This document shows positions 16,547 through 25,465 of a stretch of 64,000 bases of DNA, piece by piece. How positions within the stretch are numbered: position 1 is the stretch's first letter; each line of letters opens with the position of its first letter. A program made the translations under genes and the position numbers. The stretch covers positions 246,780 through 310,779 of the forward strand of contig NZ_LMJB01000007.1 of assembly GCF_001429765.1 (NCBI RefSeq), given 5' to 3'. Under the pieces are notes generated by a model. The model worked only from the letters and a program-made list of their open reading frames with translations, made no database searches and was not told where the DNA came from. Source of the stretch: Flavobacterium sp. Root901 (GTDB lineage Bacteria > Bacteroidota > Bacteroidia > Flavobacteriales > Flavobacteriaceae).

Positions 16547-18178
16547 TTATTTTTTAATAAAACGTCTTACCGTTTTGATTCCGTTTTTCTCTAATGAAAT
16601 TAGGTAAATTCCACTTTTTAAACCAGAAACATTAATGCTGTTGTTGCTTACCGTTTGAGAGGAAACAGTCGCACCGCCTTCAGAATTGATAACCGTTACA
16701 TTAGCTCCGGAAACCTCTGAACTAAAGAAAAGTGTTTCTTCTGTTGGGTTTGGATAAATTGTAACGCTTGCAATATCTGCAGCCGGAGCCGGAGCAGCTG
16801 ATTTTGCAGCCAGACCCGACGCTGATTTAGTAATTCTGAACCAGTTTATATTAGCTCCTGAATTTTGAATGTAGATTCCAAAATTATAAGTTCCGGCATT
16901 TACATTTACAGTCTGCGTAACCGTCTGCCAGTTTTGCCATCCTCCTGTATTTGGAATATTTACAGCACCAAGCTGAATTGTTCCGGCACTTAAATCTGAT
17001 GAAATCCTTGCTCCGGAAACGGCACTGGCAACTCTGTACTCAATTACATAATTTCCAGATGTTGGAAAATTAACATTGTAGTAAGCCATCCAGTCACCTG
17101 TATCGCAGTAACCAACATTTAATCCGCCGCCGGTATCCGTTGTAGGTTCTGTTTGAACACCGCTCATTGTGTTATAACTTTCAGCCTGAATTAAAGTTCC
17201 TGTACCGGGAGGATTGCTCCCTGTAATAACCTGGTTTACGGCTGTAAGCAGTGACTTTGAGCCTGTCGCATCCTGAGACAATTCCCAAATCATAACTCCT
17301 CCTGCATTTTGAACGGCAAAAGTTGTTTTTGCTTTGATGGTTGGAATTCCGTTATAATAAATAGTATTTCCAACCTGGTCTACGTTTTCTGCTCCCGGAT
17401 ATTGTGCTACGATATTAGCATACGAAATTCCCTGATTGGCAGAAGCTCCAAAACCATATCCGTAAAATGGTAATCCAATAATGGCTTTACTTGCCGGTAA
17501 TCCTCTTCCTGTCCAGTAATTAAACTGATTTACAGCCATACTGTACGGAGAATGCTGTCCTGGGTTGTTTGGCGCCCATGGTCCTGTGGCATCATAGGCC
17601 ATAATATTGATCCAGTCATAAGCTGCAAAAGTAGATGAAGGTACATTTGCACCACCATATCCTTCTGAAAGCGCTGCCGAAATCAACTTACCATTTGCAT
17701 GCAGTTTGTTAGCAAGTGCAATTACAAATCCGCCGTAGTCTCCGTTTATTGCAGGACCTTCTAAATCTACGTCGACTCCGTCAAAATTGTGAGCGACCAC
17801 ATAATCGTAGATTTTTTGAATAAAAGCCGTTCTGTTTGCCGGGGTAATTAAATTAAAATAATTATCGCGAATAGCTCCTCCTTCAGAAACAGAACCTCCT
17901 CCAAGAGAAACAAAAACTTTAATGTTTTGAGCATGCGCGGCATTAATAATGGTATTGCTTCCGGAATTAAAAGTTAAATATCCGTTTGCATCGGGGTTTT
18001 CAAACGCAATATTAATGTGCGTTAATTTACTGTACTGAATAGTACTTGAAAATGAATTCAAATCTATCCAGTTCGGAATGTAGGCTATTACTTTTTTCTG
18101 GGCTGTCGCTAGATTAAAAACACCCAATACTAAAATAATCATGCATTTCTGCAGCATTGTTCGGTAATTGTTTTTCAT
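16547..18178 (-). CDS. T9SS-secreted GH18 chitinase with CBM6
   Basis: The protein has 543 residues with a signal peptide ending near LATAQ. The GH18 barrel begins KKVIAYIPNW and carries the catalytic motif FDGVDVDLEGP, with the acid Glu140 and the DxDxE aspartates in place. SLGGG, IMAYD and MIWEL are the other usual GH18 strands. A CBM6 covers about 328-451 and a T9SS C-terminal tail about 470-543 (VTIYPNP to RFIKK). GH18 enzymes of this small kind cleave chitin; some cleave high-mannose glycans instead. The gene is the third on the minus strand of a cluster with two beta-1,3-glucanases and a protease, which favours fungal-wall chitin. The hairpin before it suggests its own promoter. Confidence 0.93.
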   Translation of the reverse strand: MKNNYRTMLQKCMIILVLGVFNLATAQKKVIAYIPNWIDLNSFSSTIQYSKLTHINIAFENPDANGYLTFNSGSNTIINAAHAQNIKVFVSLGGGSVSEGGAIRDNYFNLITPANRTAFIQKIYDYVVAHNFDGVDVDLEGPAINGDYGGFVIALANKLHANGKLISAALSEGYGGANVPSSTFAAYDWINIMAYDATGPWAPNNPGQHSPYSMAVNQFNYWTGRGLPASKAIIGLPFYGYGFGASANQGISYANIVAQYPGAENVDQVGNTIYYNGIPTIKAKTTFAVQNAGGVMIWELSQDATGSKSLLTAVNQVITGSNPPGTGTLIQAESYNTMSGVQTEPTTDTGGGLNVGYCDTGDWMAYYNVNFPTSGNYVIEYRVASAVSGARISSDLSAGTIQLGAVNIPNTGGWQNWQTVTQTVNVNAGTYNFGIYIQNSGANINWFRITKSASGLAAKSAAPAPAADIASVTIYPNPTEETLFFSSEVSGANVTVINSEGGATVSSQTVSNNSINVSGLKSGIYLISLEKNGIKTVRRFIKK

Positions 18179-18243
18179 AATGAATTGTTTAATAGATTAA
18201 TAAAACTTGTAAATTTTGGGGGAGAATTGAAATTTTTGATTTA

Positions 18244-18302
18244 AGAATTCAGTTTTTAGATTGATTAACAAATCATGGAAAACCAATCTAAAAACTGAAT
18301 TC
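18244..18302 (-). terminator. Long stem terminator after the GH64 gene
   Basis: AGAATTCAGTTTTTAGATTG at 18244-18263 and its perfect complement CAATCTAAAAACTGAATTCT at 18283-18302 form a 20-bp stem with a 19-base loop. It starts six bases past the minus-strand stop at 18308. Confidence 0.8.
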
Positions 18303-18307
18303 TAAAA

Positions 18308-20962
18308 TTATTTTTTAATAAAACGTTTGATCGTCTGTTTGCCGTCTTTTTCAAAAACAATAAAATAGATGCCTTGTCTCAAATGCGAAACATCAAAACT
18401 ATTATTGCTGATTTTTTGAGATGCCACAGTAGATCCCGTTTGTGAATCGACTATTTTTACAGTTCCGCCAGATAAATCTGTTGTCACATACAGTGTATTT
18501 TGAACCGGACTCGGATAAACATTCAGAGCATTTTCCGCAGGTGATTCTTCAGGTTGTACCGAAGCCGTTTTTGCAGCCACACCAGCACCAACTTTTGTAA
18601 TTTTAATCCAGTTGATGTTCATTCCGGTATTTTGAATGTAGATTCCAAAATTGTAAGTTCCGGCATTTACATTTACGGTCTGCGAAACTGTCTGCCAGTT
18701 TTGCCATCCTCCGGTATTTGGAATATCAACATTTCCTAAAACGATCGTTCCTCCATTTAAATCAGATGATAATTTTCCGCCGGTAACTGCACTTGCAACT
18801 CTGTACTCAATTAAATACGAACCTGTAGTTGGAAAATTAATATTGTTATACGCCATCCAGTCACCTGTTTCTGTATAACCCACATTTGAGCCGCCACCAG
18901 TATCCGTAGTAGCTTCAACCTGAATTCCGCTCATTGCAGAATAATCCTCGGCCTGAATTAAAACAGAAGTCTGAGAACTTGCTGCCGGAACTAATTTCCA
19001 TTGACCGCAAGTTTGATTATTATTATCCCATTGCTGTACAATTGCGCCAGAAGCTGTACTTGCTCCGGCTACCTCAACAATTCTGCCGCTGTGGCGGGCA
19101 ACAATTTTATAGAATCCGTCTCCGGTCGAAACCAAAACAAATTGCTGATTTGTTGTTGCATTGTATGGATATTGTTCAACGCGGGCACCATTTGCTTTAT
19201 TAAAATTATTTACATCCATAGACATACCACTGTGGTTTGCTATGATTTTGTACATTCCGTCTCCTAAATGGGTTAAAGTAAATTTCTGATTATTTCCAGA
19301 AGTCAGAGCACCTTGGTTAATTCCTGCTCCATTTGCCATACTTGCATTCCACACATCCATGTATAAACCACTGTTTCTGTTTTGTAAAAAGAAAGTCTGG
19401 TTTCCTAGCGTAGTTGTTCCGTTGGCTAGAATTCTGATAGAAGTTACCTTGTCATTCCATGTTGTGTTTAAACAGGAATTATCAGAATTAATTACGGTTG
19501 AAGCTCCTGTAAAGTTATCATCCTGATATAAAATCGCCTGAAAACCTTGTGTGATTTTTAATGAAGAAATATCATCATTAAGAACGCCTAAAGAATTTAA
19601 ACGTGCCAGATTATAATCTCCAATGGTTAATCCGCCTGAGAAACCTGTATAGTTACAATCTTTATACACTGTAATAACATCTGTTGAAGCCGGCACAGAA
19701 GGAACTGTTCCTGCATAACCTCCAAAAGAAGCAATTACTTTTGTAGGCTGAGGAGAATGAAGCGATGGTGACTGGTCTGCAACATCATCATACGCAAAAC
19801 CATAGGCCAGATTATCAATATTAATTCCCGGTAAGTGCCAGAATTTAGAATAATGGTTTGTTGGGTTTACCTGATAGAATTTAGATGCATCATACCAATT
19901 TTGCTGTCCCGGGTTTGCAGTTGTTACATTGACAACATGTCTGTTTATCGCTGCGGTTAATTGCGCCTGAATTACAAGATCAAGATCTCCGTCTACCAGT
20001 CTTCTGTCCAGAACACCTTTTCCTTCCAGTGCTTCCTGAGTCGATGGTCTGTATTGAACACGTCCTGTACGGCCGACAAAGCCGCCAGATTGTCCCACCA
20101 TTTCCAGTTGTTCGCCAATAACTCTTCCTTTAAAAACTCCGGCATCTCCGGCATAAAATATTAAATCTTCATTTTTGTATTTATTCCAAATCGCATCAAT
20201 ATACGATTTTAAATAGTTCGCGTACTGCCCGGTTCCTTCGGCGAAAGCCGGAGTTTTGGAAGGAGCTGTAATTTCTCCAGTAGCATCGTTTACACAGCCT
20301 TGAAATTCAGCAGGAACATTTGCTTTAAAAGCCGCTACGATATCAGCGTGTTTTTTTAAATCACCTACTTTCTTTTGGTAACCATTGGCACCAAACAATT
20401 CAAGTCCCATTGGGTATTTATATGAATCTACTCGTGTTGGATTTCCAAAGAAACCATATTGATTATTAGTCAATTCGATCATTTCATATAAAATTCCCTG
20501 ATTTGGGTCTGTTGCATTCTGCGGATTTGGTGACGCGTATCCCGAAGGAGCTCCACTGGCACCAAAAAAGTAAAAATACAATTGTGAACCTTTAGAAATA
20601 AAAACCCTGCAACCTGCAATTAAAGGCAGTGTAAAAGTTTTATTTGGAATTTCACTAAGCTTTGTAAAACATGCCGCATATTTTGAGTTTTGTCCCGGTC
20701 CTGTATTTCCGCCGTAAGTTGGCCCTGTAACGGTGTTGTAAGAAGCACTCATTGGTAAAACCTGGCTTGTTTTAGCATTTACCCAAACATGGTTTCCGGT
20801 TGTATAATCGATTCCAACGATAGCTACATATAATTCATTATCGTTAAAAGGAGAAGTATTACTAATGGTAAAGGGAATCGCGCCCTGCCCGTGTATCAGA
20901 TTTGAAAACACTAAAAAAAGTGCTGTCAAAATTGAAAATCGCTGCAATTTATTTTTTTTCAT
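18308..20962 (-). CDS. T9SS-secreted GH64 beta-1,3-glucanase with beta/gamma-crystallin, ricin-type and CBM6 modules
   Basis: The protein has 884 residues with a signal peptide ending near NLIHGQ. Residues 28-415 match the GH64 fold: IPFTISNTSPFNDNELYVAI, GILYEMIELTNN, VDSYKYPMGLELF and LAYGFAYDDVADQSPS. In this family a Glu and an Asp in the middle segments are catalytic, and Glu160 and Asp179 fit that spacing. GH64 enzymes cut beta-1,3-glucan and release laminaripentaose. A crystallin-like module (~427-515), a ricin-type lectin (~520-658), CBM6 (~665-792) and a T9SS tail (~812-884) follow. The last 460 residues are almost the same as those of the protease at 13426, so the module block was duplicated or homogenised. 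The cluster context points to fungal beta-glucan. Confidence 0.9.
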   Translation of the reverse strand: MKKNKLQRFSILTALFLVFSNLIHGQGAIPFTISNTSPFNDNELYVAIVGIDYTTGNHVWVNAKTSQVLPMSASYNTVTGPTYGGNTGPGQNSKYAACFTKLSEIPNKTFTLPLIAGCRVFISKGSQLYFYFFGASGAPSGYASPNPQNATDPNQGILYEMIELTNNQYGFFGNPTRVDSYKYPMGLELFGANGYQKKVGDLKKHADIVAAFKANVPAEFQGCVNDATGEITAPSKTPAFAEGTGQYANYLKSYIDAIWNKYKNEDLIFYAGDAGVFKGRVIGEQLEMVGQSGGFVGRTGRVQYRPSTQEALEGKGVLDRRLVDGDLDLVIQAQLTAAINRHVVNVTTANPGQQNWYDASKFYQVNPTNHYSKFWHLPGINIDNLAYGFAYDDVADQSPSLHSPQPTKVIASFGGYAGTVPSVPASTDVITVYKDCNYTGFSGGLTIGDYNLARLNSLGVLNDDISSLKITQGFQAILYQDDNFTGASTVINSDNSCLNTTWNDKVTSIRILANGTTTLGNQTFFLQNRNSGLYMDVWNASMANGAGINQGALTSGNNQKFTLTHLGDGMYKIIANHSGMSMDVNNFNKANGARVEQYPYNATTNQQFVLVSTGDGFYKIVARHSGRIVEVAGASTASGAIVQQWDNNNQTCGQWKLVPAASSQTSVLIQAEDYSAMSGIQVEATTDTGGGSNVGYTETGDWMAYNNINFPTTGSYLIEYRVASAVTGGKLSSDLNGGTIVLGNVDIPNTGGWQNWQTVSQTVNVNAGTYNFGIYIQNTGMNINWIKITKVGAGVAAKTASVQPEESPAENALNVYPSPVQNTLYVTTDLSGGTVKIVDSQTGSTVASQKISNNSFDVSHLRQGIYFIVFEKDGKQTIKRFIKK

Positions 20963-21002
20963 ATCTAAATAATTTTGGGGTTATGTAAATAGATTCTAAA
21001 CC

Positions 21003-21026
21003 AAAGTCATTTTTTCGAAATGACTT
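21003..21026 (-). terminator. Hairpin after the GH16 gene
   Basis: AAAGTCATTT and AAATGACTTT pair around a TTTCG loop. It lies about 100 bases past the stop at 21128 and 41 bases before the start of the GH64 gene. It could separate the two transcripts, but T-run support is modest. Confidence 0.5.
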
Positions 21027-21127
21027 TATGATCCGTCAGGTGCAATTCTCGGTGCTATCCTATTAAATTTAATTCCGGCTTTGATAAGGGGGTTATTTTT
21101 AACGAATTACACCCAACAGATTTTTAA

Positions 21128-24100
21128 TTATTTTTTAATTAGCTTTTTCGTCCAGCTTTTCTGATCTGATTTGAAATTCAGAATATAAATTCCTTTTGTC
21201 AGTCTGCTCAAATCAATTACGCTTTCAACTGCTTCGGCCTCAGGTATATTTTGAAGCATCAATGTTCCTGAATTATCATAAATCGTGATGATTTTATTGT
21301 CTAAATTTTCAGGCAATGAAACCTGAATATAGTTACTCGCCGGATTTGGATAGATTGTAAAAACCGCATTTTCCGGCTTACTTTCTTCAACTATAACATT
21401 CGCTTTTTTAGCAGATGATGCTGATCCGTAAGCTTCGATTTCGTACAACGAATATCCGTAAGGAGCCAAAGCTTTAGCCGTACATAAAATGCGAAGATAT
21501 CTTCCTGTTCCGCTTACAGTTAAATCATCTGTGCCACCGTCGCTAGCCGTTTGTGTGCTGATGGTTTCATTTTCAGTAAAAACATTATCTGTAGAAAGCT
21601 GTACTTTATACTGTGTCGCATAAGCAGCTTCCCATTTTAAAACCACACGATTAAGGTTATAATTACTTCCTAAATCAACATAAATCCATTCTGTTGCATT
21701 GGCAAAAGAACTTGCCCATCTTGATACAGCAGCATCTCCATCTGTAGCTTTGGCAGCTGTATACATGGCATTTTCTTCTGTAGAAGCGGTTGCTGTTTTT
21801 GATAAAGCTAAATTCACATTAGGATTTGCGGTAATATTTCGAACAATAACATCGCTGAAAACTCCTGTTCCTAAAGTTCCGTTTGCATGAGAAGTAACTG
21901 CCATTCCCACATAAATAGTATTGGACATTGATATCGTTTTTGGAGTGCCAAGCTGTGTCCACGTTGTACCATTATCAGAGGTATAAGAAGTAAATACATT
22001 TCCTGATCGTACCAGACGAACCCATTTTGGAGCTGTTCCTGCTGCAGCATCTGCTGCAGTTACTCCAGAAGATGTATTTCTGGACAAAAATTCAACTCCG
22101 GCAGCAGGTGTAACATCTGTCATAGCATGCTTAGAAGTTGCTGTAAGCGTTTCACGGAACATTACTCCGGCTTTTGAATATGTACTCGTATTGGTCAGCG
22201 AGTTTATTTTGGCAATAATTTCAGCATCTCCGGTAATAGATTGATTTACAAACTGAAACTGATCACTTGTTTCCCAAATATCATTTCCTGAACCTTTAAT
22301 TGTAAAAGTTCCGGCAGAATGTGAAGCTTCTCCAGCAGGTGTAACTGCACCTAAATCTGTACTAATCCAAGGCGAAGGCAATCCCGCAGGTGTTTCTGTA
22401 GAAACTAAGTTTAAAGCTCTTATATTATCAAAATAATAAGTGTTTCCTGAATTTGTTCCCGGCTCATATAAGAAAACAAAACGGTTCACTTCACTATCTA
22501 AAGTAGAAGCATCCGGAGTACTTACATACGTAAAAGTGATTGTATGCCAGGTATTAGTCTGTTTTACAACTCCCTGATAAATACTGTGTCTCCCTACAGG
22601 ATAATTTGACGGAACCGAAGCACTGCTTTCTGCCTGCCATGAAATTATAGATCCAACCGGCGCAGAAGTATAAACATCCATTGCGAATTTTTTAGTTCCG
22701 GCTTTGAAATCTCCAATATTTGTTAAGGTGGTGTTGAAAGAGAAATTATCATACATTTCTGTTGATTTACGAACGTATTTACCAACGTTTGAAGATGTAT
22801 TAATTCCTGTCGCACTTGGGTTTGGTGTGTTTGCCGTATACGTTCCGATAGCATCCCTGAACGAAATATTATGAATCGTTTGATAATCTTCATAAACAAC
22901 TCCAGGCGTAAGAGTGTCCGGAAGTTTGGTTGCTCCAATTCTGATATTATCAAAATAATAAGTATCGCTGGTGTAAGAACCTGAATTAAACAATAAAACC
23001 ATTTGGTTTACCGCTAAATTTGAAGTTCCTGCATCCGGGCTGGAATTGTAATAAAAAGTCAGGGTTTCCCATTGATTTTGTTTTGTCGTAATAGCAACAT
23101 AATTACTGTTTCTTCCTGTTGGATAATTGGCCGGAAGCGATGTCGCGCTGTTTTCTAAATTCAAACTTACAACCGTACCAACTGGTGCAGATGTATACAC
23201 ATCAATCATGATTTTATTCGTTTGATTTTTTAATAAACCGGCGTCTTCTATCGTGTTTTGTGTATTAAAGAAAAGTACATCATATTGTTCTGTTACATTT
23301 CTAACGTACTTTGCCACATTTGCAGACGAGTTTACAGCATTCGAACCCGGATTTGCAACAACAGAATAAGTTCCTGTTGTAGTTCCTTTTATAATTTTAT
23401 TGATGCCGTCGTAATTCTGCAATACGTCTGTAGCAACAATTGGTTTTTCGGGAGTGGCTCTTGTAAGCAGATTATCGAAATAATATGTTGCTCCTGAATT
23501 TGAATTTGATTCAAAAAGGAATGCCACATTATTAATGGTCAAAGCACTTGTGTTGGGATCGATTATTTTTTCGAATTCAAACTCGATAGTTTCCCATTTA
23601 TTCTGAACTGTTGTAGTTGCTTTGTAACCGCTGTGTCTTCCTGAAGGATAATTCGTTGCCGTTGTAACATTACTGTTTTCCAACTGCATTGAAATTTTTG
23701 TTCCAACGGGAGCAGAAGTATATAAATCAAAAGAAATTCTTTTTCTTCCGTAAACGTAATCATTTGCATTGCTGATTACTACATTTTTGATATTGAAAAC
23801 GTCATACTGCTCAGACGAATTACGAACATATTTCCCAACTAAAGCCGAAGTATTAATTCCAGTTGCAGAAGGGTTAGCAACAGCTTCTGTTAAAACTCCG
23901 GTTTTATTTCCGTAAACGATATTTCGATTCGACTGAAAATCTTCCTGAATTTTCTCTACAGGAATTGCAGCTTCTGTTATTACAGCCAGTTTATATGTAT
24001 TTGCCGTACAGCCCGAAGTTGTAGCAGTTACAACAACATCTCCGCCTGTAGTGCCCCAGTTTACGGTTACAGCATTTGTTCCCTGTCCGGCTGTAATGGT

Positions 24101-25084
24101 GGCACCAGAAGGAACCGACCAATTATAAGACGCGCCTGCAATCGCATTTATAGAATAGGTTTTGCCTGTTTCATTTTGATATACTTTTGCATCTCCGGCA
24201 ACGGCATATTTATAACTACCGTCATAGACACGAACATAATCTACTTGCAATTTTGCAGGAAAGTCACCCGGAACTGGCGCTACTCCTGCCCCATTTACAC
24301 TTGTATAAGGTGTCCCTGCACTACCAACTGCCAGATTTAAAATAATATAAAACTGATTATCGTTAAACGGCCATCCTCCATTTACTGTAGTATTTGGTGT
24401 AGCGGTGTGAAATAAAACATCATCCACATACCATTTGATAAAATTAGGTCCCCACTCTACAGCATAAATATGAAAATCCGTCGATAAATCTGTTGGAGAA
24501 CTATAGCTTCTGCCTGTAAAATGATAACCATTTCCGTCATAATGAATAGTTCCGTCTACAGACTGCGGGTTTCTGTGTTTGGCTTCCATAATATCGATTT
24601 CTCCTGTATAAGGCCAGTTTCCTCCAACCGGAAGCATCCAGAATGCCGGCCAGGCTCCCTGCCCGTTAGATAATTTCATACGAGCTTCGACTCTGCCGTA
24701 TTTTAGCGAATACTTTCCTTCTGTAGTTAATTTTGAAGAAGCGTACGGCTGATCCGGAAATGAAGCATTCGGCTCATATTTTGCCTGAATATTTAAGTAA
24801 CTGTTTGTGCCTTCTTTTACAATTGTAGCCTGATTTGGATCGTAACGCTGTGCTTCAGCATTTCCAAATCCGCAAAGCGAAGGACATCCGTTTCCGGAAA
24901 TACTCTGCCATTTTGTTAAGTCGACTGTAGTGCCGTTAAATTCATCTGACCAGACTAATGTTTTACATTGTGACTGGACATTTAGAAATGGCAGCAGGAT
25001 AAATACAGCTGCAGCCAAAAATCGTTTAAAGTAATAGAAATTGTCTTCCGGTGGTCGGCCGAAAAAAGAGTCATTTTGATTCAT
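21128..25084 (-). CDS. T9SS-secreted multidomain GH16 beta-1,3-glucanase (laminarinase type)
   Basis: The protein has 1318 residues. A long n-region precedes the hydrophobic signal (FLAAAVFILLPFLNVQS). The GH16 catalytic domain at about 40-290 has GEIDIMEAKH, with Glu162 as nucleophile and Glu167 as acid/base, plus WPAFWMLP, as in laminarinases. Next comes a PKD/Ig-like domain (~295-370). Three tandem copies of one unknown ~160-residue module follow (380-540, 555-715, 730-890), each with KYVR, DxYTSAPVG, NYPxGR and TYYFDN. Then come a concanavalin-like (DUF1349-type) domain (~900-1085), an F5/8 type C domain (~1100-1230) and a T9SS tail (FTIYPNPASN to KKLIKK). It probably degrades beta-1,3-glucan outside the cell. 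It is the first gene of the minus-strand set downstream of the regulator at 25466. Confidence 0.93.
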   Translation of the reverse strand: MNQNDSFFGRPPEDNFYYFKRFLAAAVFILLPFLNVQSQCKTLVWSDEFNGTTVDLTKWQSISGNGCPSLCGFGNAEAQRYDPNQATIVKEGTNSYLNIQAKYEPNASFPDQPYASSKLTTEGKYSLKYGRVEARMKLSNGQGAWPAFWMLPVGGNWPYTGEIDIMEAKHRNPQSVDGTIHYDGNGYHFTGRSYSSPTDLSTDFHIYAVEWGPNFIKWYVDDVLFHTATPNTTVNGGWPFNDNQFYIILNLAVGSAGTPYTSVNGAGVAPVPGDFPAKLQVDYVRVYDGSYKYAVAGDAKVYQNETGKTYSINAIAGASYNWSVPSGATITAGQGTNAVTVNWGTTGGDVVVTATTSGCTANTYKLAVITEAAIPVEKIQEDFQSNRNIVYGNKTGVLTEAVANPSATGINTSALVGKYVRNSSEQYDVFNIKNVVISNANDYVYGRKRISFDLYTSAPVGTKISMQLENSNVTTATNYPSGRHSGYKATTTVQNKWETIEFEFEKIIDPNTSALTINNVAFLFESNSNSGATYYFDNLLTRATPEKPIVATDVLQNYDGINKIIKGTTTGTYSVVANPGSNAVNSSANVAKYVRNVTEQYDVLFFNTQNTIEDAGLLKNQTNKIMIDVYTSAPVGTVVSLNLENSATSLPANYPTGRNSNYVAITTKQNQWETLTFYYNSSPDAGTSNLAVNQMVLLFNSGSYTSDTYYFDNIRIGATKLPDTLTPGVVYEDYQTIHNISFRDAIGTYTANTPNPSATGINTSSNVGKYVRKSTEMYDNFSFNTTLTNIGDFKAGTKKFAMDVYTSAPVGSIISWQAESSASVPSNYPVGRHSIYQGVVKQTNTWHTITFTYVSTPDASTLDSEVNRFVFLYEPGTNSGNTYYFDNIRALNLVSTETPAGLPSPWISTDLGAVTPAGEASHSAGTFTIKGSGNDIWETSDQFQFVNQSITGDAEIIAKINSLTNTSTYSKAGVMFRETLTATSKHAMTDVTPAAGVEFLSRNTSSGVTAADAAAGTAPKWVRLVRSGNVFTSYTSDNGTTWTQLGTPKTISMSNTIYVGMAVTSHANGTLGTGVFSDVIVRNITANPNVNLALSKTATASTEENAMYTAAKATDGDAAVSRWASSFANATEWIYVDLGSNYNLNRVVLKWEAAYATQYKVQLSTDNVFTENETISTQTASDGGTDDLTVSGTGRYLRILCTAKALAPYGYSLYEIEAYGSASSAKKANVIVEESKPENAVFTIYPNPASNYIQVSLPENLDNKIITIYDNSGTLMLQNIPEAEAVESVIDLSRLTKGIYILNFKSDQKSWTKKLIKK
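22415..23947 (-). repeat. Three-fold tandem module inside the GH16 protein
   Basis: Residues 380-540, 555-715 and 730-890 of the GH16 protein share the same ordered landmarks: N-P-A/S-x-GINTS, VGKYVR, DVYTSAPVG, NYPxGRxS, W-T-TF and TYYFDNI. Predicted beta-rich sequence and a closing aromatic strand suggest jelly-roll carbohydrate-binding modules. I cannot assign them to a numbered CBM family. Confidence 0.75.
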
Positions 25085-25364
25085 TTTTTTTAGTTTTTTG
25101 TTAGTAAAGTTTATTACCTCAATAAAAAACGTTTTTGTAGAAAACAGCTAATTATTTTAATAATAATCCGACAATATTAACAAATAAATCAGGCAACACT
25201 TACATTTATGGGTACGGTTTGACTACGGTGGTCGTAAAAAATGCAAAAAAAATACGCAAAACTACTTAGGATTTTACTGACGAGATAAAATCCGGTTTTA
25301 GAAGTTTATTGTTAATAACGAAAGTTCTAAAAAAGGTTACGATAGATTTAAATTGATAAAAAAA

Positions 25365-25457
25365 TTTAAACACATAGAAACATAGAATTTTTTATTTTAA
25401 TAAAAATGAATTTAAAAAACATGTTTTTCACACAGAACTATGTTCCTATGTGTTTAA
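25365..25457. repeat. CATAGAAACATAG-type interspersed inverted repeat, copy 2
   Basis: AAACACATAGAAACATAG at the left and CTATGTTCCTATGTGTTT at the right are near-perfect inverted copies with an A/T-rich core. It lies in the 381-base gap 25085-25465 between the GH16 gene and its likely regulator, just past the regulator's stop, and might serve as its terminator. Apart from A/T-rich leader sequence the gap holds nothing else I recognise. Confidence 0.7.
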
Positions 25458-25465
25458 ATAATCGT

